Below, piece by piece: positions 33,939 through 43,458 of a stretch of 64,000 bases of DNA. The DNA is from Halopseudomonas pelagia (GTDB lineage Bacteria; Pseudomonadota; Gammaproteobacteria; Pseudomonadales; Pseudomonadaceae). Both the position numbers and the translations under genes were made by a program. The stretch covers positions 2,108,001-2,172,000 of the forward strand of contig NZ_CP033116.1 of assembly GCF_009497895.1 (NCBI RefSeq), given 5' to 3'. Position 1 is the stretch's first letter. The number at the start of each line of letters is the position of its first letter. The notes under the pieces were generated by a model that saw nothing but the letters and a program-made list of their open reading frames with translations, did not search any database and was not told the DNA's origin.

Positions 33939-34748
33939 TCAATTTGGCAGTGTGCAGGCAGGGTAGACATCGCATAGCTGGCCATCCATTTTGAATTGTC
34001 TTAATTGCGGGGGCTCATTGCAGAAAAAGCCAGATTCCTGTTGTGCACAAGCACGATACCCCTCAGGTGTTTTCACCCATTGGCGTGAATCCTTCGGCTT
34101 GTCTTCCGGCTCCAGCTCAAAGGTGAAGTGAATGCTTTTACCTTGTAGCTCATTCCAAGCAAACCGGGGGTATTCCCTGACAATTCGAGTTCTTTGCTCA
34201 TCGTGCGTTTTACAGCTGAAGGTTTTGCTAACGTCGCCTCGTCTTGGGTGATTTTCAAACGTATATGAACACCGGCGGAACTGGTTCAAGGATAGGAAAG
34301 CTTCATGATTTACGCCTGTTTCATACATTTCATCTGGCAATAATATAAACATTTCTTCTTTTGCTTCGTGGACCTTGCCAGCTGGTCCAGTCAGAGTCAG
34401 AGAGGGCCTGAAGGCAAACAACCTGCAGCCCTTGTTGACGACATGCAGCGGGAGTTCGAAGGAATAATTGACCGCAGCTGACTCAGCCGCACTGGTCACG
34501 TCCTTGGGCTGAAGGCCCACGATCAGGTCCAGGTCGCCTAGGAAGTCAGGGCAGGCTCCGTCCCGAGGAAAGTAAAGGGCGTTCGCCTCAAGATCATATC
34601 CAGCAGGGCTTACTACGGTGATGGTGAAGCTTTCGGGGCTGGGTGTCAGGTTTTGAAAATTCGGCCGGTAATTCGCTGCAGAGCAACCATATAAAGTGAT
34701 AGAGGCTAATGTCAGAGATACCAGCGTGCGCAGGGTTACTTCAGTCAT
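33939..34748 (-). CDS. Hypothetical lipoprotein, paralogue A
   Basis: 269 residues with a lipoprotein signal (ASITLYGC). No family recognised. It is clearly a paralogue of the next gene: both share a Pxx(Y/F)TIT opening, a CxxTF-like block in the middle, and the C-terminal pattern W-KTP-GYR-C, PP-L-QF-M-GQ-CD-YP-CTLP. Multiple conserved Cys suggest disulfides in the periplasm. The DNA is noticeably AT-richer than core genes here, hinting at transfer. The frame is open to 34814 (inside the paralogue), but the ATG at 34748 fits the signal peptide and leaves a 22-bp gap. Confidence 0.75.
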   Translation of the reverse strand: MTEVTLRTLVSLTLASITLYGCSAANYRPNFQNLTPSPESFTITVVSPAGYDLEANALYFPRDGACPDFLGDLDLIVGLQPKDVTSAAESAAVNYSFELPLHVVNKGCRLFAFRPSLTLTGPAGKVHEAKEEMFILLPDEMYETGVNHEAFLSLNQFRRCSYTFENHPRRGDVSKTFSCKTHDEQRTRIVREYPRFAWNELQGKSIHFTFELEPEDKPKDSRQWVKTPEGYRACAQQESGFFCNEPPQLRQFKMDGQLCDVYPACTLPN

Positions 34749-34770
34749 GGGTACGATTTCCGTCGAATTA

Positions 34771-35580
34771 TCAGTCAAGGCCTTCAGGCAGCGTGCAACC
34801 TGGGTAGATGTCACATTGCTGTCCGTTCATCTCAAACTGCTTTAATTCAGGCGGGTCCTGGCAATAAGAATTAAACTCCCTATTAACGCAGGGGCGGTAC
34901 CCATCAGGTGTTTTAAGCCAACTTCGTGGAGAAGAAGGTGTATCTTCGGCGACTCTGGAAAAGGTGTAATGGATTGTTTTGTCCTTCAAGTCTTCAAAAA
35001 CAAAGGCCGGGGAGTAACCGCCAGCGTCCTTCTCTGCATTGAAGCAATTTATAAACCTTCGCACCTTTGAACCGAGCCTTGGAATATAGAAAGTATGGGA
35101 GCACAGCCTGGTTTGGTTGACGCTCCTCAGGGATTCATGCCGTCCTTCGCGTGCGGGCATCTCGGACTTCGGGAAAAAGTACATGTCCTGTGTTCTGTGT
35201 GTGCCCCCTTGGCCTTCCCGAAGCTCCAACCCTAAATGGGAGTGAGCGGCATTCAATTGGCATCCCAAGATATGGATGCTCAGCGGGCTTTTAAACGAAT
35301 ACTCATTTGCAGAAGTGGGCTTTTCTCTATCAAGCTCGGCTGCCTGGCGGCTTACTCGCCAGTCAAAAGCTTCGGTGTCCTCCGAACATACGCCATTCGC
35401 GGGTCGATAGACTGTAGTTGCTTTGATGGTATGTTCATCTAGCGCCGTGGCAGTGATGGTGTAGTGGTCTTTGCTAGGGTTCAATCCTTTGAAGTCTGAA
35501 GGCGGGGCCGTTGCACAGCCGGAAAAAGCGATTGCAGCAAGTGAAAGAAGTGTGGCTCTATGCAGGCTGAGCGTAAACAA
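34771..35580 (-). CDS. Hypothetical lipoprotein, paralogue B
   Basis: 269 residues, lipobox at AAIAFSGC (Cys ~22). The C-terminal region matches paralogue A downstream (SWLKTPDGYRPC, PPELKQFEMNGQQCDIYPGCTLP). A pair of Cys-rich outer-membrane or periplasmic proteins made from one transcript is the simplest reading. No known domain is recognised; a role as immunity, adhesin or envelope proteins cannot be told apart. The pair sits between the IS3-family element and a 1-kb gene-poor stretch. Confidence 0.75.
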   Translation of the reverse strand: MFTLSLHRATLLSLAAIAFSGCATAPPSDFKGLNPSKDHYTITATALDEHTIKATTVYRPANGVCSEDTEAFDWRVSRQAAELDREKPTSANEYSFKSPLSIHILGCQLNAAHSHLGLELREGQGGTHRTQDMYFFPKSEMPAREGRHESLRSVNQTRLCSHTFYIPRLGSKVRRFINCFNAEKDAGGYSPAFVFEDLKDKTIHYTFSRVAEDTPSSPRSWLKTPDGYRPCVNREFNSYCQDPPELKQFEMNGQQCDIYPGCTLPEGLD

Positions 35581-36619
35581 GGCTATATTCCCTTCTGCCA
35601 GGTTATTTGGTTCTTGAGTGATCGGATGATTGCTGAGATGGGCGTCGAGTCGTACCTAGAGTGGTAAAGCGGTAAGCCGGCGAGCCATTAAGCGATGGCA
35701 TCCTAAGGACTTTGATCAACAGAGACAATCGTTGCTTCATTGTCTTGTGACACAGTTCTATGGCTTAACCGGCATCCGACCCTGAGTAGTGAATAGAGCA
35801 GCGACCCAACTTGTATGGGTAGTAAGTGAAAGCAAAGGCGTGAGTATCGTCCTGGTAGTGCTTCATGACTTTGCGTTGTGTCAATGGACGCATCATGCAG
35901 CGCCGAAACTCGCTGCGAAAGGCCAGGGTCAGATGAACATTTCTACAAATTGATAAAATTACCGACACAGTCAAGGTCAACATGAACCGGCCGCAATATC
36001 CTAGCGGAGCATCTGTGTTGGGTCTGATGAGCGGCCAGAGCAGGATGGAAGCGCGATCTCGGTAGTGGCGATCAATTATTGCGTTAACGCGGAGCCACCG
36101 GCGTTTTTCAATGACATTGGCCCTATTGATCCCAGAGAGGGATCTGAACAACCAGAGGCCAGCCTTTAGCGGAGCTGACAACTCCCAGCCCGTTCAGTAA
36201 CAGATGCGCAACAGCCAACTCCGTGACTGCTCAACGAGTGCAGCAACAGGAAATCAGGGCTCTGTCGGTTCGGCATCCAATTTCTCCATGTCAATAAACG
36301 GAAAAACTCCGGCCGCTCCATTGGTATAACTGTGGAGCGACAGGCGTCGTTGTCTGGCTGGACCAAATCCCGGTGATGCGCTATTTAAGCGGCAATTTTG
36401 TCACCAGCTCTCTGGCCGGTGTCTTCAAAGGAGCAAATCAGATGAAAGGCTAGCGTAGAGCTGATGTGTAGAGTGCGGGCGGGTTCGCTGTGAGCTACCG
36501 TTTGGGTTTTATCGTAGGATTTATTGGTTTTTCAAGTGCAGCCCCGGAGGTACCATACGGTTTGCAGGAGCCTAATTATGACCGCTTGCGGTCTGCACAT
36601 CAGGATATAAGGACATAAA
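35581..36619. other. 1-kb gene-poor stretch
   Basis: No open frame here has convincing codon use or a recognised product; the longest (minus strand, 36181 to 35765) has many rare codons and no good start. It likely carries the promoter of the lipoprotein pair on the left and of the small protein at 36620 on the right. One oddity is AAAGGAGCAAATCAGATG at about 36427, a strong ribosome binding site that leads only to Met-Lys-Gly-stop. ACCGCTTGCGGT (about 36580) is a short palindrome. This may be eroded former coding DNA. Confidence 0.45.
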
Positions 36620-36985
36620 ATGGAAGGTGTATTTTTCTTGGTAGTCATGTTGATTCTTTTTGGCTCGTTTATCGCTATTAGGGTCTCCCAAGTGGGTTTC
36701 AGAGCTGCCTTTGGTGGCGAGTTCAACCCGAACGGTCAGGACAAGAAAACCAAGGAAATGCGGGATATCTGCAGTCGATTTGTGGCGAAGGAAATGAAGG
36801 AAACCTATCAATCTCAGCCGGATAAGCTGTCAATTGCATTGCCAGAGCTAGTTGATGGGATGTCAACATTTGTAGGCGCAATGGGCTACAAGGTTAAGCC
36901 AGATACGATTGAATCCATGGTAAGAGCCGAACTCGTCTCAGGCGGGCATGTGAGCCAGGAACAGGCGGATGGCGTTCGGATTTGA
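36620..36985 (+). CDS. Small hypothetical membrane-anchored protein
   Basis: 121 residues: one N-terminal membrane helix (GVFFLVVMLILFGSFIAIRVS) and a soluble ~90-residue tail. The ATG follows AAGGACATAAA, a good ribosome binding site. I recognise no family. Base composition is low in GC like the lipoproteins upstream, so it may belong to the same acquired block. It converges on the TRAP transporter operon. Confidence 0.62.
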   Translation: MEGVFFLVVMLILFGSFIAIRVSQVGFRAAFGGEFNPNGQDKKTKEMRDICSRFVAKEMKETYQSQPDKLSIALPELVDGMSTFVGAMGYKVKPDTIESMVRAELVSGGHVSQEQADGVRI

Positions 36986-37017
36986 ACGCTTTCGGTCTCA
37001 TACTTTTTTCTTAATCG

Positions 37018-38943
37018 TCATACCAGCCCTGGCTTGCCCCGGTTCTGCTGCCACACCATGGCTGCCAGCACGGCTGATGCCAGGCCGCCGATCAGGGTGG
37101 TCATCGGCCCCGGGAAGCTAAAGGCAAAGCCTGCGGCAATCAGCGGCAAGCGTTGCCAGGGTTTCACCAGACCGGCGCCGAGTAGGTAGCCCTCCAGCCC
37201 GCCGGAGATCAGCATAATGCCGGCGATAATCGAGGGCAGCACGTAGAGCAGCGGTGTCAGGTCTCCCTGCAGCAGCAGGGCAGGCTGGAACAGGAAGAAC
37301 AGCGGCACGAAGTAAATAACAATGCCCAGGCGCATGGCGGTGAACGAGGTTCTCATCGGCTTGGCACCGGCTATGGTGCCAGCGAGAAAGGCCGCTGCGC
37401 CGACCGGAGGGGTGATCACCGAGAGCATGGCGTAGTAGACGATAAAGAAGTGCACGGCGATGGTATTCAGCCCGCCCACTTCAATGATCGCCGGGGCCAG
37501 TGTCACCGCCAGGAAGATATAGGCGACGATGGCCAACCCGGCCATGCCCATGACGAAACAGGCGACGATGCCAAACAGGATCACCAGAAACAGGTTGTCG
37601 CCGCCTAATCCCACCAGGCCGGAGGTGACCGAGCCGGTGACGCCGGTAATGGTCAGAGCGCCGACCACGAAGGCGATGGGCAGAATGATGGCGGCGGTCT
37701 GGGTGATGAGTACGCCGATCTGCCGTATGGCGCTGTACAGCCGGGCGGGCGTCAGGCGCGTTTCCTTGCGCAGGAACGACAGGCCAATCATCAGGATGCA
37801 GGCATACCAGGGCGTGTAGTATTCCCAGCGCATGTACAGCAGCCCCCACATCAGGAACGCCATGACGAACAGAAACGGCCAGCCGCGCATCAGCACCTTG
37901 CGGGTGGAGGGCAGATCTTCCTTCGGCATGCCTTTCATCCCGTTGCGCGCGGCATAGCCATCCACTTGCAGGATCAGGCCAAAGTAGAACAGCAGCGACG
38001 GCAGGATGGCGGCGATCATGATGGTGGCGTAGTCCACGCCAATGGTAATCGCCATGACGAAGGCAATCGCACCCATCACTGGCGGCATCACCACGCCGCC
38101 GGTTGAGGCGCAGGCTTCGATGGCTCCGGCGTAGTGGGGCGGGTAGCCGGCCTTTTTCATGGTCGGGATGGTGATGGAGCCGGTGCCGGCGATGTTGGAA
38201 AAGATCGAACCGGACAGGCTGCCCATAAAGGCGCTGGCGACCACCGCAACCTTGGCCGAGCCGCCGCGATAACGGCCGAAACCGGCATTGGCCAGGTCAA
38301 TAAAGAAGGTGCCGGCGCCGGTCGCCAGCAGGATGCCGGCGAAGACCAGAAAGCCCAGAATGATCTCGGCGACGATCTTGGTGGTGATGCCCATCATGCC
38401 CTCGGCACGGAACACGTAGGATTCGATCATGTGGTCGAACTGGTAGGGCACGCCCATGAACAGGCCGGGGAAATGGCTGGCGACCAGCGGATACAGCCCG
38501 ATCAGCACCACCACCAGCAGGAAGGGCGTACCGCCGCTGCGCCGGGCCAGCTCCATCATCAACAGCCAGATGAGAATGCCCAGGTACAGATTGCTCCAGC
38601 CGGCCTGAACCATGTCCCAAGCGTTGTGGGCGAAATAGAAACTCGCGGCCAGCACGCTTAAGGCGGCCAGTACATCGTAAATCGGCACTTTGGTCTGTGC
38701 GGCTCTGGCGGGTAGCGCGATAAAGGCGGCGGCGGCGAAGAAGCCGATAAAGATCCAGTAGTACTCGCCTTCCAGCAGGCGCCGGCCTTCCCAGGTAAAG
38801 CCGAATATATAGGCGATACCGCTGACCAGCCCGCAGACGCTCAGCACAACAAAGGCGATGCTCTGCCATGAGTAGGCGTCACCCAGCCGCGTAACCTCGT
38901 TGCCTGGTGCAGCTTCTTCAGCAGTGATGATGTCGGTTTTCAT
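37018..38943 (-). CDS. TRAP transporter fused permease (TAXI type)
   Basis: 641 residues, about 17-19 membrane helices, with a DctQ-like small-permease part at the N-terminus fused to the large DctM-like part (GSGSIFSNIAGTGSITIPTMKKAGYPPHYAGAIEACASTGGVVMPPVMGAIAFVMA and GAAAFLAGTIAGAKPMRTSF are TRAP hallmarks). It imports an organic acid or amino-acid-like solute, driven by Na+ or H+. Its binding protein is encoded 20 bp upstream in the same operon. Confidence 0.94.
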   Translation of the reverse strand: MKTDIITAEEAAPGNEVTRLGDAYSWQSIAFVVLSVCGLVSGIAYIFGFTWEGRRLLEGEYYWIFIGFFAAAAFIALPARAAQTKVPIYDVLAALSVLAASFYFAHNAWDMVQAGWSNLYLGILIWLLMMELARRSGGTPFLLVVVLIGLYPLVASHFPGLFMGVPYQFDHMIESYVFRAEGMMGITTKIVAEIILGFLVFAGILLATGAGTFFIDLANAGFGRYRGGSAKVAVVASAFMGSLSGSIFSNIAGTGSITIPTMKKAGYPPHYAGAIEACASTGGVVMPPVMGAIAFVMAITIGVDYATIMIAAILPSLLFYFGLILQVDGYAARNGMKGMPKEDLPSTRKVLMRGWPFLFVMAFLMWGLLYMRWEYYTPWYACILMIGLSFLRKETRLTPARLYSAIRQIGVLITQTAAIILPIAFVVGALTITGVTGSVTSGLVGLGGDNLFLVILFGIVACFVMGMAGLAIVAYIFLAVTLAPAIIEVGGLNTIAVHFFIVYYAMLSVITPPVGAAAFLAGTIAGAKPMRTSFTAMRLGIVIYFVPLFFLFQPALLLQGDLTPLLYVLPSIIAGIMLISGGLEGYLLGAGLVKPWQRLPLIAAGFAFSFPGPMTTLIGGLASAVLAAMVWQQNRGKPGLV

Positions 38944-38963
38944 GGCGATACCTTTTTATTCGG

Positions 38964-40160
38964 TCAAAGACGCGTACGAAAGCCTTCCAGCCCCTGTGTG
39001 TGCTTCTTCACAATGGCCATGAATTGTTCGTCGTTGGCGTTCGGCTTGATACCGCTTGCCTGGGCTTCGGCCAGGGCGGCCTCGCGCGCGGCCATCCAGC
39101 TGTCCATCTTCTGAATCGCTTGCTGGTTCCAGCCTTCGTCTTCCTCGGTCCAGACGTTGATCTCCTTGAGATAACGCACCGTGCCTTCATGCACTGGCAG
39201 CGGCGAGCGATCCAGATATTCCCGGAACACCTCCATACTCATCCGTGTGGAGAGCGGGTGAGAGCCTTTGTACTCATCGAAGGACTGGTGAAACCATCTG
39301 GCCATGCGGTAGGCGAATTCCTCGTCTGCATCCGCCGGGGCCGCGTAGAGAAAGTTCGAGGCCAGGCCGTCGATGCCCTTGGAGGAGGCGACGCCCATGG
39401 TGATGGTGCCAGGCACGACCATGGGCCGGTGCTCCAGAAAGCCGGCCCATGCCTCGGTGTTGTCCAGATCCATGGGCAGCCAGCGAATGCCGCCGGGGGC
39501 GCCTTCCATTTCTGCCATTACCGAGCTGACCGTGGCGCAGTAGGCGACATCGGCCCGGCCTTCCACGACGGTGCGGCAGTTCTCGACATAACTGCTGGCG
39601 GGCACAAATTGGTAATTGGCAGCGCCTTCTTCCGGCGTCATGCCGAGGTAGGCGGGCAGGCCATCACGGACGGCGGCAATCATGGGCGGCGAGAATTGCC
39701 CCTGGGCCACCCTGAGGCCTCCTTGCTTGAGGTCGTCCATGCTGTGCAGATCAGAGTCGCCGGATACAACAAAGCCCCAGGGCGTGTCGTTGTGGTGCCA
39801 GATTACGCGTTGGGGTACGGGCGTCATGGTCGCGTAGTGGCCGATGCCCTGGATCTGGAAGCGCAGTTCCGCCGCTGAGACCGAGCTTAGCGCCAGATCG
39901 CGACGTTCGGTGAGGCGGCGATGGCGCTGGACTTCGCTGTCCTCCGGCACCACGCGCACGTTGATGCCCAGATCCTTCTGCAGCGTTGGCCCCCAGCCGT
40001 TGGTGGAGGCAAAGCTGCCGCTGGAGGTGCCGGGCGTGCCGATCACCAGCAGGTTCGGCATGCTGTCATCATTGGCCTGGGCTGAAGTGATAGCGCTGAA
40101 TGCCAGCGCGCCCGCCATAGAGCTGGCAGCCAACACCGCCTTCAGCGATCTGATCTGCAT
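38964..40160 (-). CDS. TAXI-family TRAP solute-binding protein
   Basis: 398 residues with a signal peptide (MQIRSLKAVLAASSMAGALAFSA...QAN) and a TAXI domain (LLVIGTPGTSSGSFASTNGWGPTLQKDLG, RRDLALSSVSAAE, VVEGRADVAYCAT). It captures the substrate in the periplasm and passes it to the fused permease; TAXI ligands are typically glutamate or related acids, but cannot be read here. The ATG at 40160 follows CGGAGACAGCTCTT; the frame extends to 40232 without signal peptide logic. Confidence 0.92.
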   Translation of the reverse strand: MQIRSLKAVLAASSMAGALAFSAITSAQANDDSMPNLLVIGTPGTSSGSFASTNGWGPTLQKDLGINVRVVPEDSEVQRHRRLTERRDLALSSVSAAELRFQIQGIGHYATMTPVPQRVIWHHNDTPWGFVVSGDSDLHSMDDLKQGGLRVAQGQFSPPMIAAVRDGLPAYLGMTPEEGAANYQFVPASSYVENCRTVVEGRADVAYCATVSSVMAEMEGAPGGIRWLPMDLDNTEAWAGFLEHRPMVVPGTITMGVASSKGIDGLASNFLYAAPADADEEFAYRMARWFHQSFDEYKGSHPLSTRMSMEVFREYLDRSPLPVHEGTVRYLKEINVWTEEDEGWNQQAIQKMDSWMAAREAALAEAQASGIKPNANDEQFMAIVKKHTQGLEGFRTRL

Positions 40161-40478
40161 AAGAGCTGTCTCCGATTTTGTTCTTGTTATCGTGATGACG
40201 CTTCTGTGTGCCTTCGGCACCGGCAAAATCAAACTAAAGTCGATAGCGCGTTGCTGTCAAGAAAGCGGATGCTCCATGCTGGTTGGGCAAAAGACTTGAT
40301 TCACAGGGTGAATGGCTACTTCTGCTGAACCTCGGTTTGATATCTTGGTGACATCTGCCTGGCGAATGCGCGACCCTTATCTATTGGCTCAATGCTGAGC
40401 GTACTGCGCAGCGCAGCACCTACTAGGAACCACTGACATGCCGATTGACTGCATTGCCTCTGATCGTAACGAGGCGCC

Positions 40479-41405
40479 ATGACCTCTTTGCTGTTACTCG
40501 CTTTAGTGCCTATCGCCATTCTGATTGCCATGGGCACCTGGCTGCGTCAATCCGGCTTTGTGCAGGAGACGTTCTGGCCGCAGGCTGAAAAACTGGGCTA
40601 TTACGTGCTGTTGCCGTCGCTGTTCTTTCATAGCCTGGCCACGGCAGAGTTGGGCGATGTGCCCGTGCGCGCGATGATGCTGACGCTGGTGTTGTCCATT
40701 CTGGTGGTTGCGGCACTGCTGCTTGCGCTGCGGCCGCTGTTCAAGCTGGACGGCCCAGCGTTCACCTCGCTGTTTCAGGGCGGGGTACGTTTCAATAATT
40801 ACGTGGGCGTGTCTGCCGCGGCAGGTCTGTTCGGCGCGCAGGGCATTGCCCTCGCGGCGCTGGCCAACGCGGCGATAGTGCCCACCGTCAATGTGCTCTG
40901 CGTGCTGGTTCTGGCGCGCTATGGCTCGGCAGGACGATTGTCACTTCTGGCTGTAGCTCGGCAACTGGTGCGTAATCCGTTACTGGTTGCCTGCGTGCTG
41001 GGTATGGCGGCGCAGGCGATGGAATTGCGCATCCCCGGGGGGATAGAACCGGCGCTCAAAGCGCTGGGGCAGGCGTCGCTGCCGCTTGGTCTGCTGTGCG
41101 TCGGCGCCGCCTTGAACCTGAGCGCAGCTGCCGGCTGGATAAGGCCGATAGGTCTTTCGTCCGTCGCCAAGTTCCTGATCCTGCCGCTGGTCACCCTGGG
41201 CTTCTGCCACCTGTTCGGTTTGCAAGGGGAGGCGGCTATAGCCGCCATCCTGTTCCAGGCGTTACCGACTGCCTCGTCGTCCTACATATTGGCGCGCCAC
41301 CTGGGCGGCGACGCGCCGCTGATGGCCGGCATTATTGCCGCCCAGACCCTGATTGCCGCCGTCGCGCTGCCGGTGATGGTGATTACCTTGACGCCCTGGC
41401 TTTAG
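40479..41405 (+). CDS. AEC-family transporter (auxin efflux carrier-like)
   Basis: 308 residues with about ten membrane helices in two inverted halves, the AEC/malate permease fold (VLLPSLFFHSLATAEL, GGVRFNNYVGVSAAAGLFG, FQALPTASSSYILARHLGGD). Members carry organic anions or amino acids out of the cell. It diverges from the TRAP-TAXI operon with about 320 bp between starts, and a hydrolase gene follows 94 bp after. Confidence 0.92.
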   Translation: MTSLLLLALVPIAILIAMGTWLRQSGFVQETFWPQAEKLGYYVLLPSLFFHSLATAELGDVPVRAMMLTLVLSILVVAALLLALRPLFKLDGPAFTSLFQGGVRFNNYVGVSAAAGLFGAQGIALAALANAAIVPTVNVLCVLVLARYGSAGRLSLLAVARQLVRNPLLVACVLGMAAQAMELRIPGGIEPALKALGQASLPLGLLCVGAALNLSAAAGWIRPIGLSSVAKFLILPLVTLGFCHLFGLQGEAAIAAILFQALPTASSSYILARHLGGDAPLMAGIIAAQTLIAAVALPVMVITLTPWL

Positions 41406-41499
41406 TGATGAATAGCCAGCTCACCTGTGCTTCAGCCTGCTCTGCACATGGCCAGCAGCGACTAAACTGCGTAAACCCACCCAAAAATGTAAAACCAAT

Positions 41500-42672
41500 A
41501 TGCCCGCACCCAAACACGATACCCCGCCCCACATGACCGTGACCGAGCTGGCCGAACAACTGCCGCCTGGCATCCGTTCGCGCATGCTGAACAATGGCAA
41601 TGGCCTTGATATGCATATTCTTGAGGCGGGTTTTGAACAACCCGGCCGCGAGTGTGTATTGCTGCTGCACGGCTTCCCGGAGCTGGCCTTTACCTGGCGC
41701 AAGGTGATGTTGCCGCTGGCGGCTGCGGGTTACCACGTGGTGGCGCCGGATCAACGCGGTTACGGGCTGACCGAAGGGGCGGATCTGCGCTTTGACGGCG
41801 AGCTTAGCCAATACCACTTACTCAATCTGGTGCGCGATGCCCTGGGGCTGGTGTTTGCGCTGGGCCATAGCGCTGTGGCAGCGATTGTGGGCCATGATAT
41901 CGGCTCGCCGGTTGCTGCGACCTGCGCCCTGACTCGGCCGGATGTATTCCGCGCCGTCGCGTTGATGAGTGCTCCTTATCCTGGCGTACCCGACTTTCGC
42001 TTTGATGGCCGTAAGAGTGCTGAGCAGGCTGCCCGTTTGCATGAGGATCTGGCAGCGCTCACCCCGTCGCGTCTGCATTACCAACGGTATTTCTGCGCAC
42101 CGCAGGCCAATGGCGACATGCTCGATTGCCCGCAAGGATTGCACGATTTTCTGCGCGCCTATTTTCATATGAAAAGTGCTGATTGGCCGGGCAACACGCC
42201 CGCGCCGCTGGCATCGGCCAGCGCTGCGGAGCTGGCGAGAATGCCTGAGTATTACGTGATGCAGGCCGGCAAGACCATGCCGGAGACGGTCGCCTCCGCG
42301 ATGCCCACGCCGGAGCAGGTGAGTGCCTGTGACTGGTTGCCTGACGATGAGCTGGCAAGCTATGCCCGCCTGTTTGCTGAAACCGGATTCCAGGGCGGGC
42401 TGCAATGGTATCGCGCCTTCGCCTCAGCCGCTTCCCAGGCAGAACTGTTGTTGTTTGCCGGCAATACCGTCAGCGTGCCGTCCTGCTTTATCGCCGGTGA
42501 AAAAGACTGGGGTATCTACCAAAGCCCCGGCGCCTTTGAGGCCATGCAAAGCCGTGCGTGCACAGACCTTCGCAGTTGCGATCTGTTGCCGGACGCGGGG
42601 CATTGGGTGCAGCAGGAGCAACCTGAACTGGTGGTGGACAAGCTGTTGGAGTTTCTGGCTGGTTTGCGTTAA
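41500..42672 (+). CDS. Alpha/beta hydrolase, epoxide-hydrolase-like
   Basis: 390 residues. LLHGFPELAFTWRKVMLPLA gives the oxyanion HGFPE motif, the nucleophile is D133 in VGHDIGSPVA, and the catalytic His is in LPDAGHWVQQEQPE, all typical of epoxide hydrolases and related dehalogenases. The lid domain carries Tyr in APYPGVPD and PEYYVMQ. It opens an epoxide or similar electrophile in the cytoplasm. The substrate is unknown. Confidence 0.9.
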   Translation: MPAPKHDTPPHMTVTELAEQLPPGIRSRMLNNGNGLDMHILEAGFEQPGRECVLLLHGFPELAFTWRKVMLPLAAAGYHVVAPDQRGYGLTEGADLRFDGELSQYHLLNLVRDALGLVFALGHSAVAAIVGHDIGSPVAATCALTRPDVFRAVALMSAPYPGVPDFRFDGRKSAEQAARLHEDLAALTPSRLHYQRYFCAPQANGDMLDCPQGLHDFLRAYFHMKSADWPGNTPAPLASASAAELARMPEYYVMQAGKTMPETVASAMPTPEQVSACDWLPDDELASYARLFAETGFQGGLQWYRAFASAASQAELLLFAGNTVSVPSCFIAGEKDWGIYQSPGAFEAMQSRACTDLRSCDLLPDAGHWVQQEQPELVVDKLLEFLAGLR

Positions 42673-42775
42673 GGGGGGAGTGGGTCGGAGTAACCTTTGC
42701 GTTGGATTTCGATGTGCTACTTTGAATGGTATTCAGATTCAGCACTTTCCTGAAAGCGGCACGGGATGACGACCA

Positions 42776-43447
42776 GTGGCTATCAGCGATATCAAGGCCC
42801 GGCTGTTCCAGGTATCTCGCCGATCTCATTGCGGCCTATGCCTGCGCGCGGGCCTTTTCTTGCTGACGACACTGGCGCTCAGCCTTTCCGGCCGGGTGTT
42901 AGCGGTGGAAGTTGAACGTGTTTCCCGTGACGGCCCAGATGAACTCCGCGCTACGGTCTCGGTTGCGGCACCGTTGACGCGGGCTTTAACGCTGCTTGAG
43001 AAACCTTGCCACCTGCTAGAGTGGGTACCCAAACTGCGCTCCTTGACGATTCTGGCAAAGCCGGGTGAAAACCAGACGCTGGTGTATATGGCGACGGAGC
43101 TGGGTTGGCCGATGAATCTCCGTGACAGTGTCACACTCTTTACCCGCAGCGAAGGGCCGCCGGTCACACTGACTATGCAGTCCAGGCCCGATAGCGTGCC
43201 GGCCGTTGACGGCTACCAGAGAATCCCATTCAGCGAAGGCAGCTGGACTTTGTACGCCGAGCGGGCCGATACCACTCGTATCGATTATGTACAGCGTGTC
43301 GAACCCGGCGGGCAGGTATCGCAATGGTTATCTGATCGTATCGGTATGACCGAGGTGGCTGAGCTGCTGCAATCTCTGCGCGACTATGCTGCCGACAGCC
43401 GCAGCAAGACGTGCGGTGATGATGCTTCCGATCCAGGGCTTCGATAG
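42776..43447 (+). CDS. START-domain periplasmic protein
   Basis: 223 residues with a signal segment (LFLLTTLALSLSGRVLA) and a START/Bet v1-like lipid-binding domain (EVERVSRDGPDELRATVSV, LTRALTLLEKPCHLLEWVPKLRSLTIL, ERADTTRIDYVQRVEPGG). It probably binds a hydrophobic ligand in the periplasm. The start appears to be GTG at 42776 since the nearby ATG at 42766 is out of frame; a start further in is possible. The lipoprotein gene follows 11 bp downstream, so they are likely paired. Confidence 0.82.
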   Translation: MAISDIKARLFQVSRRSHCGLCLRAGLFLLTTLALSLSGRVLAVEVERVSRDGPDELRATVSVAAPLTRALTLLEKPCHLLEWVPKLRSLTILAKPGENQTLVYMATELGWPMNLRDSVTLFTRSEGPPVTLTMQSRPDSVPAVDGYQRIPFSEGSWTLYAERADTTRIDYVQRVEPGGQVSQWLSDRIGMTEVAELLQSLRDYAADSRSKTCGDDASDPGLR

Positions 43448-43458
43448 GTTTTTCGCTG

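Noticed and set aside
35765..36181. A 138-residue minus-strand frame in the gene-poor stretch.
   Set aside because: Codon choice and residue pattern look random, the start is weak, and no family comes to mind.
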